Origin: Bacillota bacterium
Lineage (GTDB): Bacteria; Bacillota; Dethiobacteria; Dethiobacterales; Dethiobacteraceae
Direction: 5' to 3'
DNA: 10,485 nucleotides
NCBI GenBank assembly: GCA_012800215.1
Contig: JAAZJT010000051.1
Coordinates: forward strand, 1 to 10,485
Both the position numbers and the translations under genes were made by a program. Below, in pieces: positions 1-6,490 of this stretch; position 1 is the stretch's first letter, and every line of letters begins with the position of its first letter. The notes under the pieces are model-generated. The model did no database searches. It had not been told where the DNA came from and worked only from the letters and a program-made list of their open reading frames with translations.

Positions 1-534
1 CAATTCCGCGGCCAGCAGGAGGGCTAAACATGTTTTGGCATCTGTAATTTCACCGCTTTGAACCATCTGCAGGGCACTACTTAAAGGAATTTTCTGTACA
101 GTTAGCAATTCCCCCTCATCAGGCTGAGCATTATTCGTCTCTCTTAAGCCGGTGGCCAGATAAAGATATATTTTTTCCGAAGCAAAACCGGGTGAAGTAT
201 AAACAGCTGTCAGAAGTCTCATTTCCTTTGCCACCAAGCCGGTTTCCTCAGCTAATTCACGCTCTGCACAGGCGCGGGGTTCTTCCCCGGGATCCAGTTT
301 CCCTGCGGGTATCTCCAATAATTCTTTTTCTACTGCTTTACGATATTGCCGTACAAAATAAACTTCTTTATCCTTATTTACGGCTAGAACTGCAGCTGCA
401 CCCCCATGTATTATCACTTCCCGAGTGGCAGTCATACCGTTTATCAGGGCAACTTTATCTACACGCAGCGTTACTACCTTACCCTGATAAATAACTTGTG
501 AAGAAATGGTTTTTTCATTATGTTCAGTAGACAT
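1..534 (-). CDS. nudF: Nudix hydrolase, ADP-ribose pyrophosphatase (3' end cut by window)
   Basis: By family this enzyme hydrolyses ADP-ribose to AMP and ribose 5-phosphate in the cytosol. The reading frame was translated from the minus strand and stays open to the window edge, giving 178 residues; relatives are about 180 residues long, so only a few C-terminal residues should be missing. A complete Nudix box, GX5EX7REUXEEXGU, spans residues 78-100 (G78, E84, R92-E93, E96-E97, G99). It is preceded by YFVRQYR at 59-65 and ELLEIPAG at 71-78 and followed by YTSPGF at 112-117, all typical of the ADP-ribose pyrophosphatase subfamily. The ATG at 532-534 has a strong ribosome site, GAGGTGAT, just upstream. 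A weak promoter candidate, TTGGCC-18-TTATAT, lies at 553-582 on the minus strand, so the gene may be transcribed separately from DUF3866. The subfamily call is firm; the exact substrate is inferred. Confidence 0.93.
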   Translation of the reverse strand, partial: MSTEHNEKTISSQVIYQGKVVTLRVDKVALINGMTATREVIIHGGAAAVLAVNKDKEVYFVRQYRKAVEKELLEIPAGKLDPGEEPRACAERELAEETGLVAKEMRLLTAVYTSPGFASEKIYLYLATGLRETNNAQPDEGELLTVQKIPLSSALQMVQSGEITDAKTCLALLLAAEL

Positions 535-603
535 AACTTTATCACCTCAAACATATAAGTTAATACTGACAAAAAGGGCCAAGCCTTAAAAATGGGGGAT
601 TTT

Positions 604-729
604 ATGCAAACTATCGCACAAAAAAAACATTTTATCTTTATTGGTACCATCCGTGAACTACGTTACTTTTTGCGCACATTGCCGCAAAATTTAACACTGA
701 AAGCTTTTATTGAGCAGCAAATTCATTAA
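604..729 (+). CDS. Candidate small protein, 41 aa, opposite strand to all neighbours
   Basis: This is a short plus-strand ORF in the gap between the DUF3866 and Nudix genes. It starts with ATG, preceded by a GGGGGA stretch four bases upstream that could act as a ribosome site at short spacing, and ends in TAA. The stop overlaps the convergent end of the DUF3866 gene by a few bases. The product is basic and amphipathic: an N-terminal QKKHFIFIG stretch, then IRELRYFLRTLP, then LTLKAFIEQQIH. It has no signal peptide or clear membrane segment. I do not recognise the family. The composition looks protein-like and the ORF fills most of the gap, but no convincing promoter was found. It could be a chance ORF in an antisense position. 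Confidence 0.45.
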   Translation: MQTIAQKKHFIFIGTIRELRYFLRTLPQNLTLKAFIEQQIH

Positions 730-1793
730 CATAAAGTAGTTAAATGCTTTGCCGCCGCAACTGCAGCTAAAAAAAATGCGGGGTCTTCACTAAGTGTATG
801 CCCCATGGTTTTACATAACTGTTCATCAGCAATTAAATGAGCTAAAGTAAGATTATCATAAAAAAATAAACTGTGCTTCTTATCAATTTGGTGTGTTTCA
901 ATTTGCTCTTGCAGCAACTGCTGCTCCTCTGGTTGAAGAACCGGCAGCGGCAAATCCACCGGTACCAGGACGGCATGTTTTAGGGCAGTAATGGTGTGAT
1001 GTGATAAACCACGGTGCCGTGGTCGTGCATCAGCAAAACTGATACGCGGCAGTACCACAGCTTTGCCCTGCAAGCTGAAAACACGATTGAGATTATCTGC
1101 TAATTCCATGCCGCTGAAACCAAAAGGCGTGGCAGTTCCAGCCACCCCAGGTCCCATACAGACTATCGTAATATCTGCCTCCAGCACATGACGGGCCGCC
1201 AATAGCCCGCTATAAATATTAATTGCTTCTAAATCCCCGCCAAAAGCGTGCCCGGCTGTAATCACACCACATAACAATCCACGTTCTTTTAAAACCCGTA
1301 CAGTATTGCTAAAAAAAGCAGGCAGTGCGCCGCCGTCTGTCATGAGATAAGCGATGCGCCAAGCAGGCTTTTTTATTTTTAGTGTCAGGACTGCCGGTGC
1401 CAACATACTATGTAATTCAGCCACCAGTACAGGCATACCTGCCAATGACACTGCCTCTGTCATTATTTTATGGGCAGGCGAAGCTTTTTCTTCTACAGAT
1501 AGCACCCGTACTTGCAGCGGCGTATAGCGCAATTTCATTATGTGTCCTTTCCCTTTACTCTGGTGCTTTAGACGCCTAAAGTTTAGAATAACAAAATGAT
1601 AACCGCCACTACCTAAATTCAATTCCACGGCAACAGTATTTAATGCTACCCGGTCTCCTGTAACTGCCGGTCCTGTGAAAGGAATATAATTTATAGCACG
1701 TGATGTTTGCCCGTCAATTTGTACAGTTAAAATTTCGCAATAAGGTGATTGAACTTCCACTTTTTCTACAGTACCAATATTCTGGCTATACAT
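726..1793 (-). CDS. DUF3866 family protein, function unknown
   Basis: This 355-residue protein is recognised as a DUF3866 member, a family with no assigned function found in Firmicutes and Actinobacteria. No signal peptide or membrane helix is visible, so it is probably cytosolic. Motif blocks that look conserved are GSGGYHFV (61-68), GHIMKLRYTPLQ (83-94), AELHS (125-129), YLMTDGGALP (149-158), TAGHAFGGDLEA (179-190), MGPGVAGTATPFGFSGME (213-230) and SHHTITAL (264-271). Repeated His and Asp residues beside Gly-rich loops suggest an enzyme that binds a nucleotide, phosphate or metal; this is inference only. The ATG is preceded by a GGTGAT ribosome site. It lies 37 bp after the MraY-like gene and is probably the last gene of the steA operon. 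The family call is fairly secure; no role can be stated. Confidence 0.85.
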   Translation of the reverse strand: MYSQNIGTVEKVEVQSPYCEILTVQIDGQTSRAINYIPFTGPAVTGDRVALNTVAVELNLGSGGYHFVILNFRRLKHQSKGKGHIMKLRYTPLQVRVLSVEEKASPAHKIMTEAVSLAGMPVLVAELHSMLAPAVLTLKIKKPAWRIAYLMTDGGALPAFFSNTVRVLKERGLLCGVITAGHAFGGDLEAINIYSGLLAARHVLEADITIVCMGPGVAGTATPFGFSGMELADNLNRVFSLQGKAVVLPRISFADARPRHRGLSHHTITALKHAVLVPVDLPLPVLQPEEQQLLQEQIETHQIDKKHSLFFYDNLTLAHLIADEQLCKTMGHTLSEDPAFFLAAVAAAKHLTTLC

Positions 1794-1830
1794 TAACCAT
1801 CACCAACCATAGGATTCTGCAAAAAGCATT

Positions 1831-2670
1831 TTAATCCTCCTGTAGCGTGCTGTTTTGCAGCCTCCCTAAATTATCAAGAAAACATAATACCCGATTGCGT
1901 GCAATCACTTTTGTTAGTGAAAACTTCTCTGCTAATACATGAACAGTACACAAAAAGCAGAAAAAACAAAACTGTAACCAGAAAGGTGAACTTACCGCTA
2001 CTGCCAAACCTAATACACCACCAAGAATATTAGACCCCGCATCACCCATCATTCCTTCCCCTGCTAAATCCCATGGTAAAAACACAAGAGCAGTAAGTAA
2101 AAATGGGAAAAGCATTAAGATCGGGTCTTCTCTTTTTACATACGCCAGATAAAGTATAGACAGTAAAAAAAATAATTTTAGTGCGCGGCCGGGTCGCAAA
2201 TCAAAAAGATTTATTAAATTAGCTGTAAGCGCCACCATAGCTGCCTGCCAGACAGCCTGCAATAAACTGCTATCCGGCAAGCCTTTGACGGCTAAAAAAC
2301 AAATTAAATAACCGCCTGCAGCTTTTAACAATCCCGTAGTAATTTTTCCTTTTAATAAGCTGGAGAAATGCCCCTTTAATCCTTTAACCTGTTGGCTACC
2401 CCACACATCATCCACAAAACCTAAAAACCCCAACCCCATGGTAATTACCAATGTCCGCCAAATGAGACTGGAAGCTATTAAATCTGCTCTCAAAGCCCAA
2501 GCTGCTGCGGCAAAATAAGTAAGGACAAAGATAACTCCCATACTTTGTGGAATTGCCTGCGCTTGATAGTTCTTAGCCGTTAAGCCTACATGATGAGCAC
2601 ATTTAGTCCAGAAGGGAACTACTGCAGTAGCAACAGCAATAGTAATAACAAAATACAACATAGTATTCAT
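1831..2670 (-). CDS. MraY/WecA-like glycosyltransferase family 4 (polyprenyl-phosphate sugar-1-phosphate transferase)
   Basis: This integral membrane protein of 279 residues belongs to the MraY/WecA/TagO superfamily, whose members move a sugar-1-phosphate from a UDP-sugar to undecaprenyl phosphate on the inner face of the membrane. It shows many hydrophobic helices and three family motifs: FVDDVWG (85-91, D87-D88), NLINLFDLRPGRALK (151-165, D157) and GDAGSN (209-214, D210). Two features differ from classical MraY: the usual DGxDGL segment is DLRPGRALK, and the C-terminal His motif is absent, so a different sugar substrate is likely. The frame is open upstream to a TTG at 2691. I prefer ATG at 2670 because it makes a 4-bp ATGA overlap with the GT2 stop and sits seven bases after GGGTGA. 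It is translationally coupled to the GT2 gene. Substrate unknown. Confidence 0.88.
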   Translation of the reverse strand: MNTMLYFVITIAVATAVVPFWTKCAHHVGLTAKNYQAQAIPQSMGVIFVLTYFAAAAWALRADLIASSLIWRTLVITMGLGFLGFVDDVWGSQQVKGLKGHFSSLLKGKITTGLLKAAGGYLICFLAVKGLPDSSLLQAVWQAAMVALTANLINLFDLRPGRALKLFFLLSILYLAYVKREDPILMLFPFLLTALVFLPWDLAGEGMMGDAGSNILGGVLGLAVAVSSPFWLQFCFFCFLCTVHVLAEKFSLTKVIARNRVLCFLDNLGRLQNSTLQED

Positions 2671-3353
2671 GACATTCTCACCCGCTGACAAAACCAGAGT
2701 TCTCTCAATGTGCGTAATAAATGCAAAAATTGTCTACCGCGGTGCAGGACGCCCTTTAAATCTCGCCCCGTTTCCCGATGTGTCATCTCTACAGCAATTT
2801 CTTGCAGGCGATAGCCATTACGCAAACATTCCACAGTTAATCCCACTTCCACTCCAAAACCTTGTGCAGAACAGCAGTTTATCTTTTCCCAGACGCAGCG
2901 CCGTAGGACACGTTGTCCGGATAAGGGAGAATGGGGCCGATAACCACACAGTTTAACTATGCCATATCTGGCCAAACCCTTCACCAAGCCAAAACCTCCA
3001 CGGCGTTTAGCTGGGGGAAAAGCAGCAATCGCCATATCTGTTTCCTTATTAAGCACCGGGGGAATTAATAAGGCAAATTCCTTGGCACTACTGCCCAAAT
3101 CTGCATCCACGAAACACAATATGTCTGCCTTTGCCAAATTTACTCCCATTGCCAGCGCACCACCTTTACCTCTGTTTTGCGCCAGCTTATGCACACTGGC
3201 TCCTGCAGCAGCTGCTATCTCGGCTGTTTGATCTGTAGAGCCATCATCTATTACCCAGATTTCATCAATCAATTTTATTGATTGCAAAGCTTGTATTGTA
3301 TCTCTAATTGTTTTTTCCTCATTAAAAGCTGGAATAATAGCTGCTATTGTCAT
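2667..3353 (-). CDS. Glycosyltransferase family 2 (polyprenyl-phosphate sugar transferase-like)
   Basis: A 228-residue GT-A fold glycosyltransferase without obvious membrane helices. It shows IPAFNEEKTI (7-16), VIDDGSTDQT (34-43), NRGKGGA (60-66) for nucleotide-sugar binding, and the metal-binding DxD as DADLG (83-87). PLSGQRVL (143-150) and GFGVEVGL (165-172) follow and probably shape the acceptor side. The family resembles dolichyl/undecaprenyl-phosphate sugar transferases and related enzymes; donor and acceptor cannot be told from sequence. The ATG has an excellent ribosome site, AAAGGAG, which overlaps the steB stop codon; the two genes are 11 bp apart. Its 3' end overlaps the MraY-like gene by 4 bp, suggesting balanced production of two enzymes in the same lipid-linked glycan step. 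Alternative: a soluble sugar-phosphate or glycerate glycosyltransferase. Confidence 0.9.
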   Translation of the reverse strand: MTIAAIIPAFNEEKTIRDTIQALQSIKLIDEIWVIDDGSTDQTAEIAAAAGASVHKLAQNRGKGGALAMGVNLAKADILCFVDADLGSSAKEFALLIPPVLNKETDMAIAAFPPAKRRGGFGLVKGLARYGIVKLCGYRPHSPLSGQRVLRRCVWEKINCCSAQGFGVEVGLTVECLRNGYRLQEIAVEMTHRETGRDLKGVLHRGRQFLHLLRTLRELWFCQRVRMS

Positions 3354-3364
3354 TTGCTACTCCT

Positions 3365-4171
3365 TTAGAATGTGGCTATTAATTCATCAGCCGCTTCTTT
3401 AATGCCAAAATTACCGGCACAGCCTCGTAAAACAGATAAAAGTGAATATTGCCCAAATATTGTTTCCACATTATCTATGGTTGATATTCCCCATGATTTT
3501 AGTTCTCCCAGGCAGGATTTTTTTACATCGCTCCTTTCTAAACCTACCACTGTAATTGCTTCATCACGTAGTAACTGCACTATTTCTTGTAACAGTTTTT
3601 TATCTATTTGACCCTGCTCACCGCACAGCAGCAAAACTGCATCAGCCCTTTCCAACGGCTCAATTTCAATTTTTACTTCCTGCCGCTCTAGAAAAGGCAT
3701 TAACTGAGCATTCATTTCTTCACTTAAACTTTCCTTTATCAGCATTGTACTTAAAATTTTTCCCAGTCCTGCTGTCTTCCCACTTAAAGTCGCTACATCC
3801 TCAATTTGAATTACACTACAAATTACTGTCCCTGCATCCTGCAGCATTGAAAGAACTCCCTGCGGAATGCTTGTTGCATGATAGATAATTGCAATTTTCT
3901 TTTCTTTTAACGCATCTTTAACCAGATTAGGATAAAGGGCTTCCTGAAATTTTTCCCAGAGATACAAGTCGCGCGTCAGTGATTGCAGACTTGCTTCCAA
4001 CTGCATTCTTTCCTCACGCAAACTACGATAATCATTTGTCATTTGCTCTATTAACAAACGCTGCTGTGTTACCAGCATATTTTCACTGATGCTGGTTCCT
4101 ATAATAATACCAAGTCCTAGCGCTAAAAATACTGCTACTAAAGAAATGACATGATCTCGTAGTCTAAACAA
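3365..4171 (-). CDS. steB: SteB/MctB-like membrane protein (annotated in databases as copper transporter)
   Basis: A 268-residue bitopic protein. A short N-terminal segment (MFRLRDH) is followed by one membrane helix at about 8-26, a predicted coiled coil at about 30-75, and an alpha/beta extracytoplasmic domain beginning at KKIAIIYH (91-98). This is the layout of the mycobacterial MctB / corynebacterial SteB family. Database names call it a copper transporter, but with one helix it is not a classical transporter. In Corynebacterium the homologue works with SteA in cell separation. The start is TTG, chosen because AGGAGGT lies eight bases upstream and because the membrane segment follows directly, as in the family. 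It begins 15 bp after steA, supporting a SteA-SteB pair. No metal-binding Cys/His cluster stands out. Role at the division septum is inferred from homology and linkage. Confidence 0.87.
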   Translation of the reverse strand: MFRLRDHVISLVAVFLALGLGIIIGTSISENMLVTQQRLLIEQMTNDYRSLREERMQLEASLQSLTRDLYLWEKFQEALYPNLVKDALKEKKIAIIYHATSIPQGVLSMLQDAGTVICSVIQIEDVATLSGKTAGLGKILSTMLIKESLSEEMNAQLMPFLERQEVKIEIEPLERADAVLLLCGEQGQIDKKLLQEIVQLLRDEAITVVGLERSDVKKSCLGELKSWGISTIDNVETIFGQYSLLSVLRGCAGNFGIKEAADELIATF

Positions 4172-4186
4172 ATAAATTACCTCCTG

Positions 4187-5323
4187 CTATAATGCCAGAC
4201 GCAAACGAAAGGCAATTAAGCGAAAAAGATGACGTACTGTGGGATTGGCTAAGGCAAGTGCCAACACTGGAATAGCTGCTGCCACTGCCAGTAAAACCAA
4301 AGAGCGCCCCGATACCTGCGACCGATAGAGCTGACTAACGCCTCGAGCATCAACTAGGCGGCTCCCTACTTTGAGGCGGACTAAAAACGTACTGGCCATA
4401 CCTTTTCTACCCTTTTCCAAAAAATCAATCATATTTGAATGAGTACCAATTGCTGCAATCAGTCTTGCCCCATTTTCATATGCTAATAAAAGAGCAATAT
4501 CTTCACTGGTTCCCGGAGCCTCCATTGTTTTGGCAGTAAGGCCAAGTTGATTAATCCTGGTCATCCCCGGTGCCTTACCATTTGGGTAAGCATGTACTAC
4601 CAGTTCCTTACTTTTTTTTAAAGCAAAATCACTGACACTATCCATATCACCAACCACTAAATCAGGAGTATAGCCAAATTCCACTAAGGCATCTGCTCCA
4701 CCGTCAACACCAACCAATACAGGCTTAACCTCATCAATATATTGTTTAATAGCCTCTAAATCCTCCCGATACGATTGACCGCGGACAACTACAAGCGTGT
4801 GTTTACCAGTAAAAGTTGTCTTAAGCAAAGGCATTTTTAATTTACCTAAAATCAGTTCTTTTTCTTTACGGGCATAATCTAAAGTATTTTGTACAAAAGC
4901 ATCAAGCAAATTGCCTAAATTTTGCTCTGCTGTTTTCATTTGCTTCTCTATAAGTTCCTGGTCAATCAGGCGAGCCGTACCTAAGTACTCACTACCCCTC
5001 CAAATTTTACCATCAACAACTGTTAGGATTTCACCATCATGCACCTTTGCCATTAAATCTGCGCCTGCTAAATCAAAATGAGGAATTTTAGCTTTCCATA
5101 AGACTTGAGGTCCCAGATTAGGATAGTAACCTGATATGGAGCTGCTGGCATTAATTACAGCCCGGATTTTCTGTTCACTCAGTGCTTGCGCCGCCAGTTC
5201 GTCTAAATCACGGTGATCTATCAGCGCAATATCACCCGGCTTAAGCCGTGCTGCTAATATTTTTGTTTTTTTTCCAACTTTAACAGGCCCTTGAATAACA
5301 GAACTTTTAGCAAAACTTTTCAT
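4187..5323 (-). CDS. steA: SteA-like protein with thiamin pyrophosphokinase-like domain and C-terminal membrane anchor
   Basis: A 378-residue protein with the SteA architecture. The N-terminal part contains LKPGDIALIDHRDLDE (27-42) and a conserved NASSSISGYYPNLGP segment (58-72). A central domain resembles thiamin pyrophosphokinase: GVDGGADAL (205-213), VVGDMDS (223-229) and TSEDIALLL (272-280). A membrane helix at about 341-360 near the C-terminus is followed by a basic tail. In Corynebacterium, SteA localises to the cytokinetic ring with SteB and affects peptidoglycan hydrolysis during daughter-cell separation. Whether the kinase-like fold is active is unknown; GDMDS is kept, but later kinase motifs look altered. 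It is the first gene of its cluster, after the spo0A terminator. The ATG has a modest GGGAAG-type ribosome site. Confidence 0.9.
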   Translation of the reverse strand: MKSFAKSSVIQGPVKVGKKTKILAARLKPGDIALIDHRDLDELAAQALSEQKIRAVINASSSISGYYPNLGPQVLWKAKIPHFDLAGADLMAKVHDGEILTVVDGKIWRGSEYLGTARLIDQELIEKQMKTAEQNLGNLLDAFVQNTLDYARKEKELILGKLKMPLLKTTFTGKHTLVVVRGQSYREDLEAIKQYIDEVKPVLVGVDGGADALVEFGYTPDLVVGDMDSVSDFALKKSKELVVHAYPNGKAPGMTRINQLGLTAKTMEAPGTSEDIALLLAYENGARLIAAIGTHSNMIDFLEKGRKGMASTFLVRLKVGSRLVDARGVSQLYRSQVSGRSLVLLAVAAAIPVLALALANPTVRHLFRLIAFRLRLAL

Positions 5324-5381
5324 TTAGTACTGGCTTCCCTTTTTTATTAATATACTGAGCCAAAACAAATAATCATCGTTT

Positions 5382-5387
5382 ATTATA
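5382..5387 (-). promoter_or_regulatory. Possible -10 box of the steA operon promoter
   Basis: A perfect TATAAT on the minus strand lies about 60 bases before the steA ATG and downstream of the spo0A terminator, where a promoter is expected. The -35 region is poor (GTGTTT at 17-bp spacing), so this is only a candidate. Apart from this and the terminator I see nothing else in the 180-bp gap. Confidence 0.35.
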
Positions 5388-5437
5388 GCCAATATAAAAA
5401 AGAAAAACACTTGACCCCTCAATATACGCTAAAATTG

Positions 5438-5472
5438 AAAAAATCGCTTGCACTTTTTAAGCAAACGATTTT
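5438..5472 (-). terminator. Rho-independent terminator of spo0A
   Basis: On the minus strand a 12-bp stem (arms 5461-5472 and 5440-5451, one G-U pair) encloses a 9-base loop and runs into a U-rich end. It lies about 30 bases after the spo0A stop. It separates spo0A from the steA operon, which therefore probably has its own promoter. Confidence 0.75.
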
Positions 5473-5503
5473 CCAAAACTAACAGTATGTGAAAAAATAT
5501 ATT

Positions 5504-6277
5504 TTAATGTACACTCTTTCCGTAAAGCCGCAAACGATCAGCAACTAAGGCAATAAATTCAGAATTAGTGGGTTTACCGCGTTCTGTATTAATAGTATAA
5601 CCAAAAAATTTCTTGATTGTTTCAATATTGTTACGTGACCAGGCCACTTCAATGGCATGACGAATTGCACGTTCTACACGTGAACTGGTGGTATCAAATT
5701 TTTCTGCAATACGCGGATAGAGTATCTTTGTCACTGAGCCCAAAAGATCCACATCTTCTACCACCATCATAATCGCTTCCCTTAAATATTGATATCCTTT
5801 AATATGAGCAGGAATCCCTATTTCATGAATAATATTGGTAACATCTGCCTCCAGGCTATTGCTCGTCCGTTTTGCAGGACGGGACAAAGAAGCTACAGAA
5901 GGCGCAGGATTACGGCTATCACCCAGCTGTCGAATTCTATCTACCAAAACTTCCATATTAAAAGGCTTTAGTATATAATATGCTGCACCTAACTCCACTG
6001 CTTTGCGGGTAATATCTTCCTGACCAAAAGCAGTGAGCATAATGACTTTTGGCTTTTCCGCCATATTATTAATCTGTTCCAGCACTCCCAATCCATCTAA
6101 ATGCGGCATAATTATATCCAAAAGCAGCACATCAGGGGGATCCTGAGAGATTAATTCCAAAGTGTCTTTGCCATTATATGCCTTACCTACTACGTCTATG
6201 TCTGGTTGCTGTTCAAGATACTCCACCAATAAATCGCTGAATTCTCTGTTGTCATCAGCCACAAAAACTCTTAGCAT
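5504..6277 (-). CDS. spo0A: Sporulation master response regulator Spo0A
   Basis: A 257-residue response regulator that, when phosphorylated through the sporulation phosphorelay or directly by kinases, binds 0A boxes and commits the cell to spore formation. The N-terminal receiver domain (about 1-120) has the acidic pair D8-D9, phospho-acceptor D54 in LLLDIIMP, T82 in MLTAF, and K104 in LKPF. A linker leads to the Spo0A C-terminal DNA-binding domain (about 150-257) with HIKGYQYLREAI and the recognition-helix region SRVERAIRHAIEVAW. The frame is open upstream to a GTG at 6391, but ATG at 6277 is right: AAGGAG lies seven bases before it, the receiver begins there as in other Spo0A proteins, and promoter-like elements occupy the upstream extension. 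It follows spoIVB, the usual order. Regulation is probably by sigma-H and Spo0A itself; a weaker housekeeping-type candidate (TTGTAT-17-AATAAT, 6392-6420) lies further upstream. Confidence 0.98.
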   Translation of the reverse strand: MLRVFVADDNREFSDLLVEYLEQQPDIDVVGKAYNGKDTLELISQDPPDVLLLDIIMPHLDGLGVLEQINNMAEKPKVIMLTAFGQEDITRKAVELGAAYYILKPFNMEVLVDRIRQLGDSRNPAPSVASLSRPAKRTSNSLEADVTNIIHEIGIPAHIKGYQYLREAIMMVVEDVDLLGSVTKILYPRIAEKFDTTSSRVERAIRHAIEVAWSRNNIETIKKFFGYTINTERGKPTNSEFIALVADRLRLYGKSVH

Positions 6278-6325
6278 CAACAATCTCCTTCCCATATCTA
6301 GATAGTCTATTGCTCCCGTAAATTT

Positions 6326-6352
6326 ATTCGACATTTGGTTTAATATTCCTTT
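6326..6352 (-). promoter_or_regulatory. Sigma-H-like promoter of spo0A
   Basis: On the minus strand AAAGGAATA (6344-6352) matches the sigma-H -35 consensus RWAGGAWWT except at its last base, and CGAAT (6326-6330) matches the -10 core HGAAT. They are 13 bases apart; 14 is usual. Transcription would begin about 40 bases before the spo0A ATG. Bacillus subtilis spo0A also has a sigma-H promoter, so the position makes sense. Confidence 0.6.
6327..6333 (-). promoter_or_regulatory. 0A box (Spo0A binding site)
   Basis: The minus strand reads TGTCGAA, an exact Spo0A box, 50 bases upstream of the spo0A start codon. It overlaps the -10 element of the sigma-H-like promoter. Binding there could block or tune RNA polymerase, implying autoregulation by Spo0A~P. 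A 7-base motif can arise by chance, but the location is telling. Confidence 0.6.
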
Positions 6353-6443
6353 CAGATTATTACAATAATTTATAAAACTTTCCTTTTCCACATTATTGAA
6401 AATTATTCCATGTTATACAATGCATGCCTACAAGTTCGTATAC

Positions 6444-6490
6444 AAAAAAACACGTCTTACCACCAGACGTGTCATTAAGACGTGTTTTTT
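6444..6490 (-). terminator. Terminator of spoIVB with two alternative upstream arms
   Basis: Read on the minus strand, ACACGTCT occurs twice (within 6477-6490 and at 6465-6472), followed by one complementary AGACGTGT (6450-6457) and a run of U. The 3' arm can pair with the near copy (8 bp, 7-base loop) or with the far copy (14 bp including A-U pairs, arms 6477-6490 and 6445-6458). Either gives a Rho-independent terminator. It begins at the spoIVB stop codon. The A-rich far side means it could also stop transcription on the plus strand. Confidence 0.8.

Noticed and set aside
192..494. 100-codon plus-strand ORF
   Set aside because: It lies antisense inside the Nudix gene, whose frame carries a complete Nudix box; a shadow.
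667..698. Hairpin TTTTGCG / CGCAAAA as a DUF3866 terminator
   Set aside because: No U-run follows on the minus strand, and it lies inside the candidate small ORF.
2671..2691. TTG start for the MraY-like protein
   Set aside because: ATG at 2670 has better ribosome-site spacing and a typical ATGA overlap with the upstream stop.
2669..3231. Two plus-strand ORFs of 95 and 90 codons
   Set aside because: They are antisense to the GT2 gene, which has clear family motifs; no ribosome sites or recognisable protein features.
6278..6391. 38-residue N-terminal extension of Spo0A from an upstream GTG
   Set aside because: Spo0A proteins start at the receiver domain; a good ribosome site precedes the ATG at 6277, and promoter elements lie in the extension.
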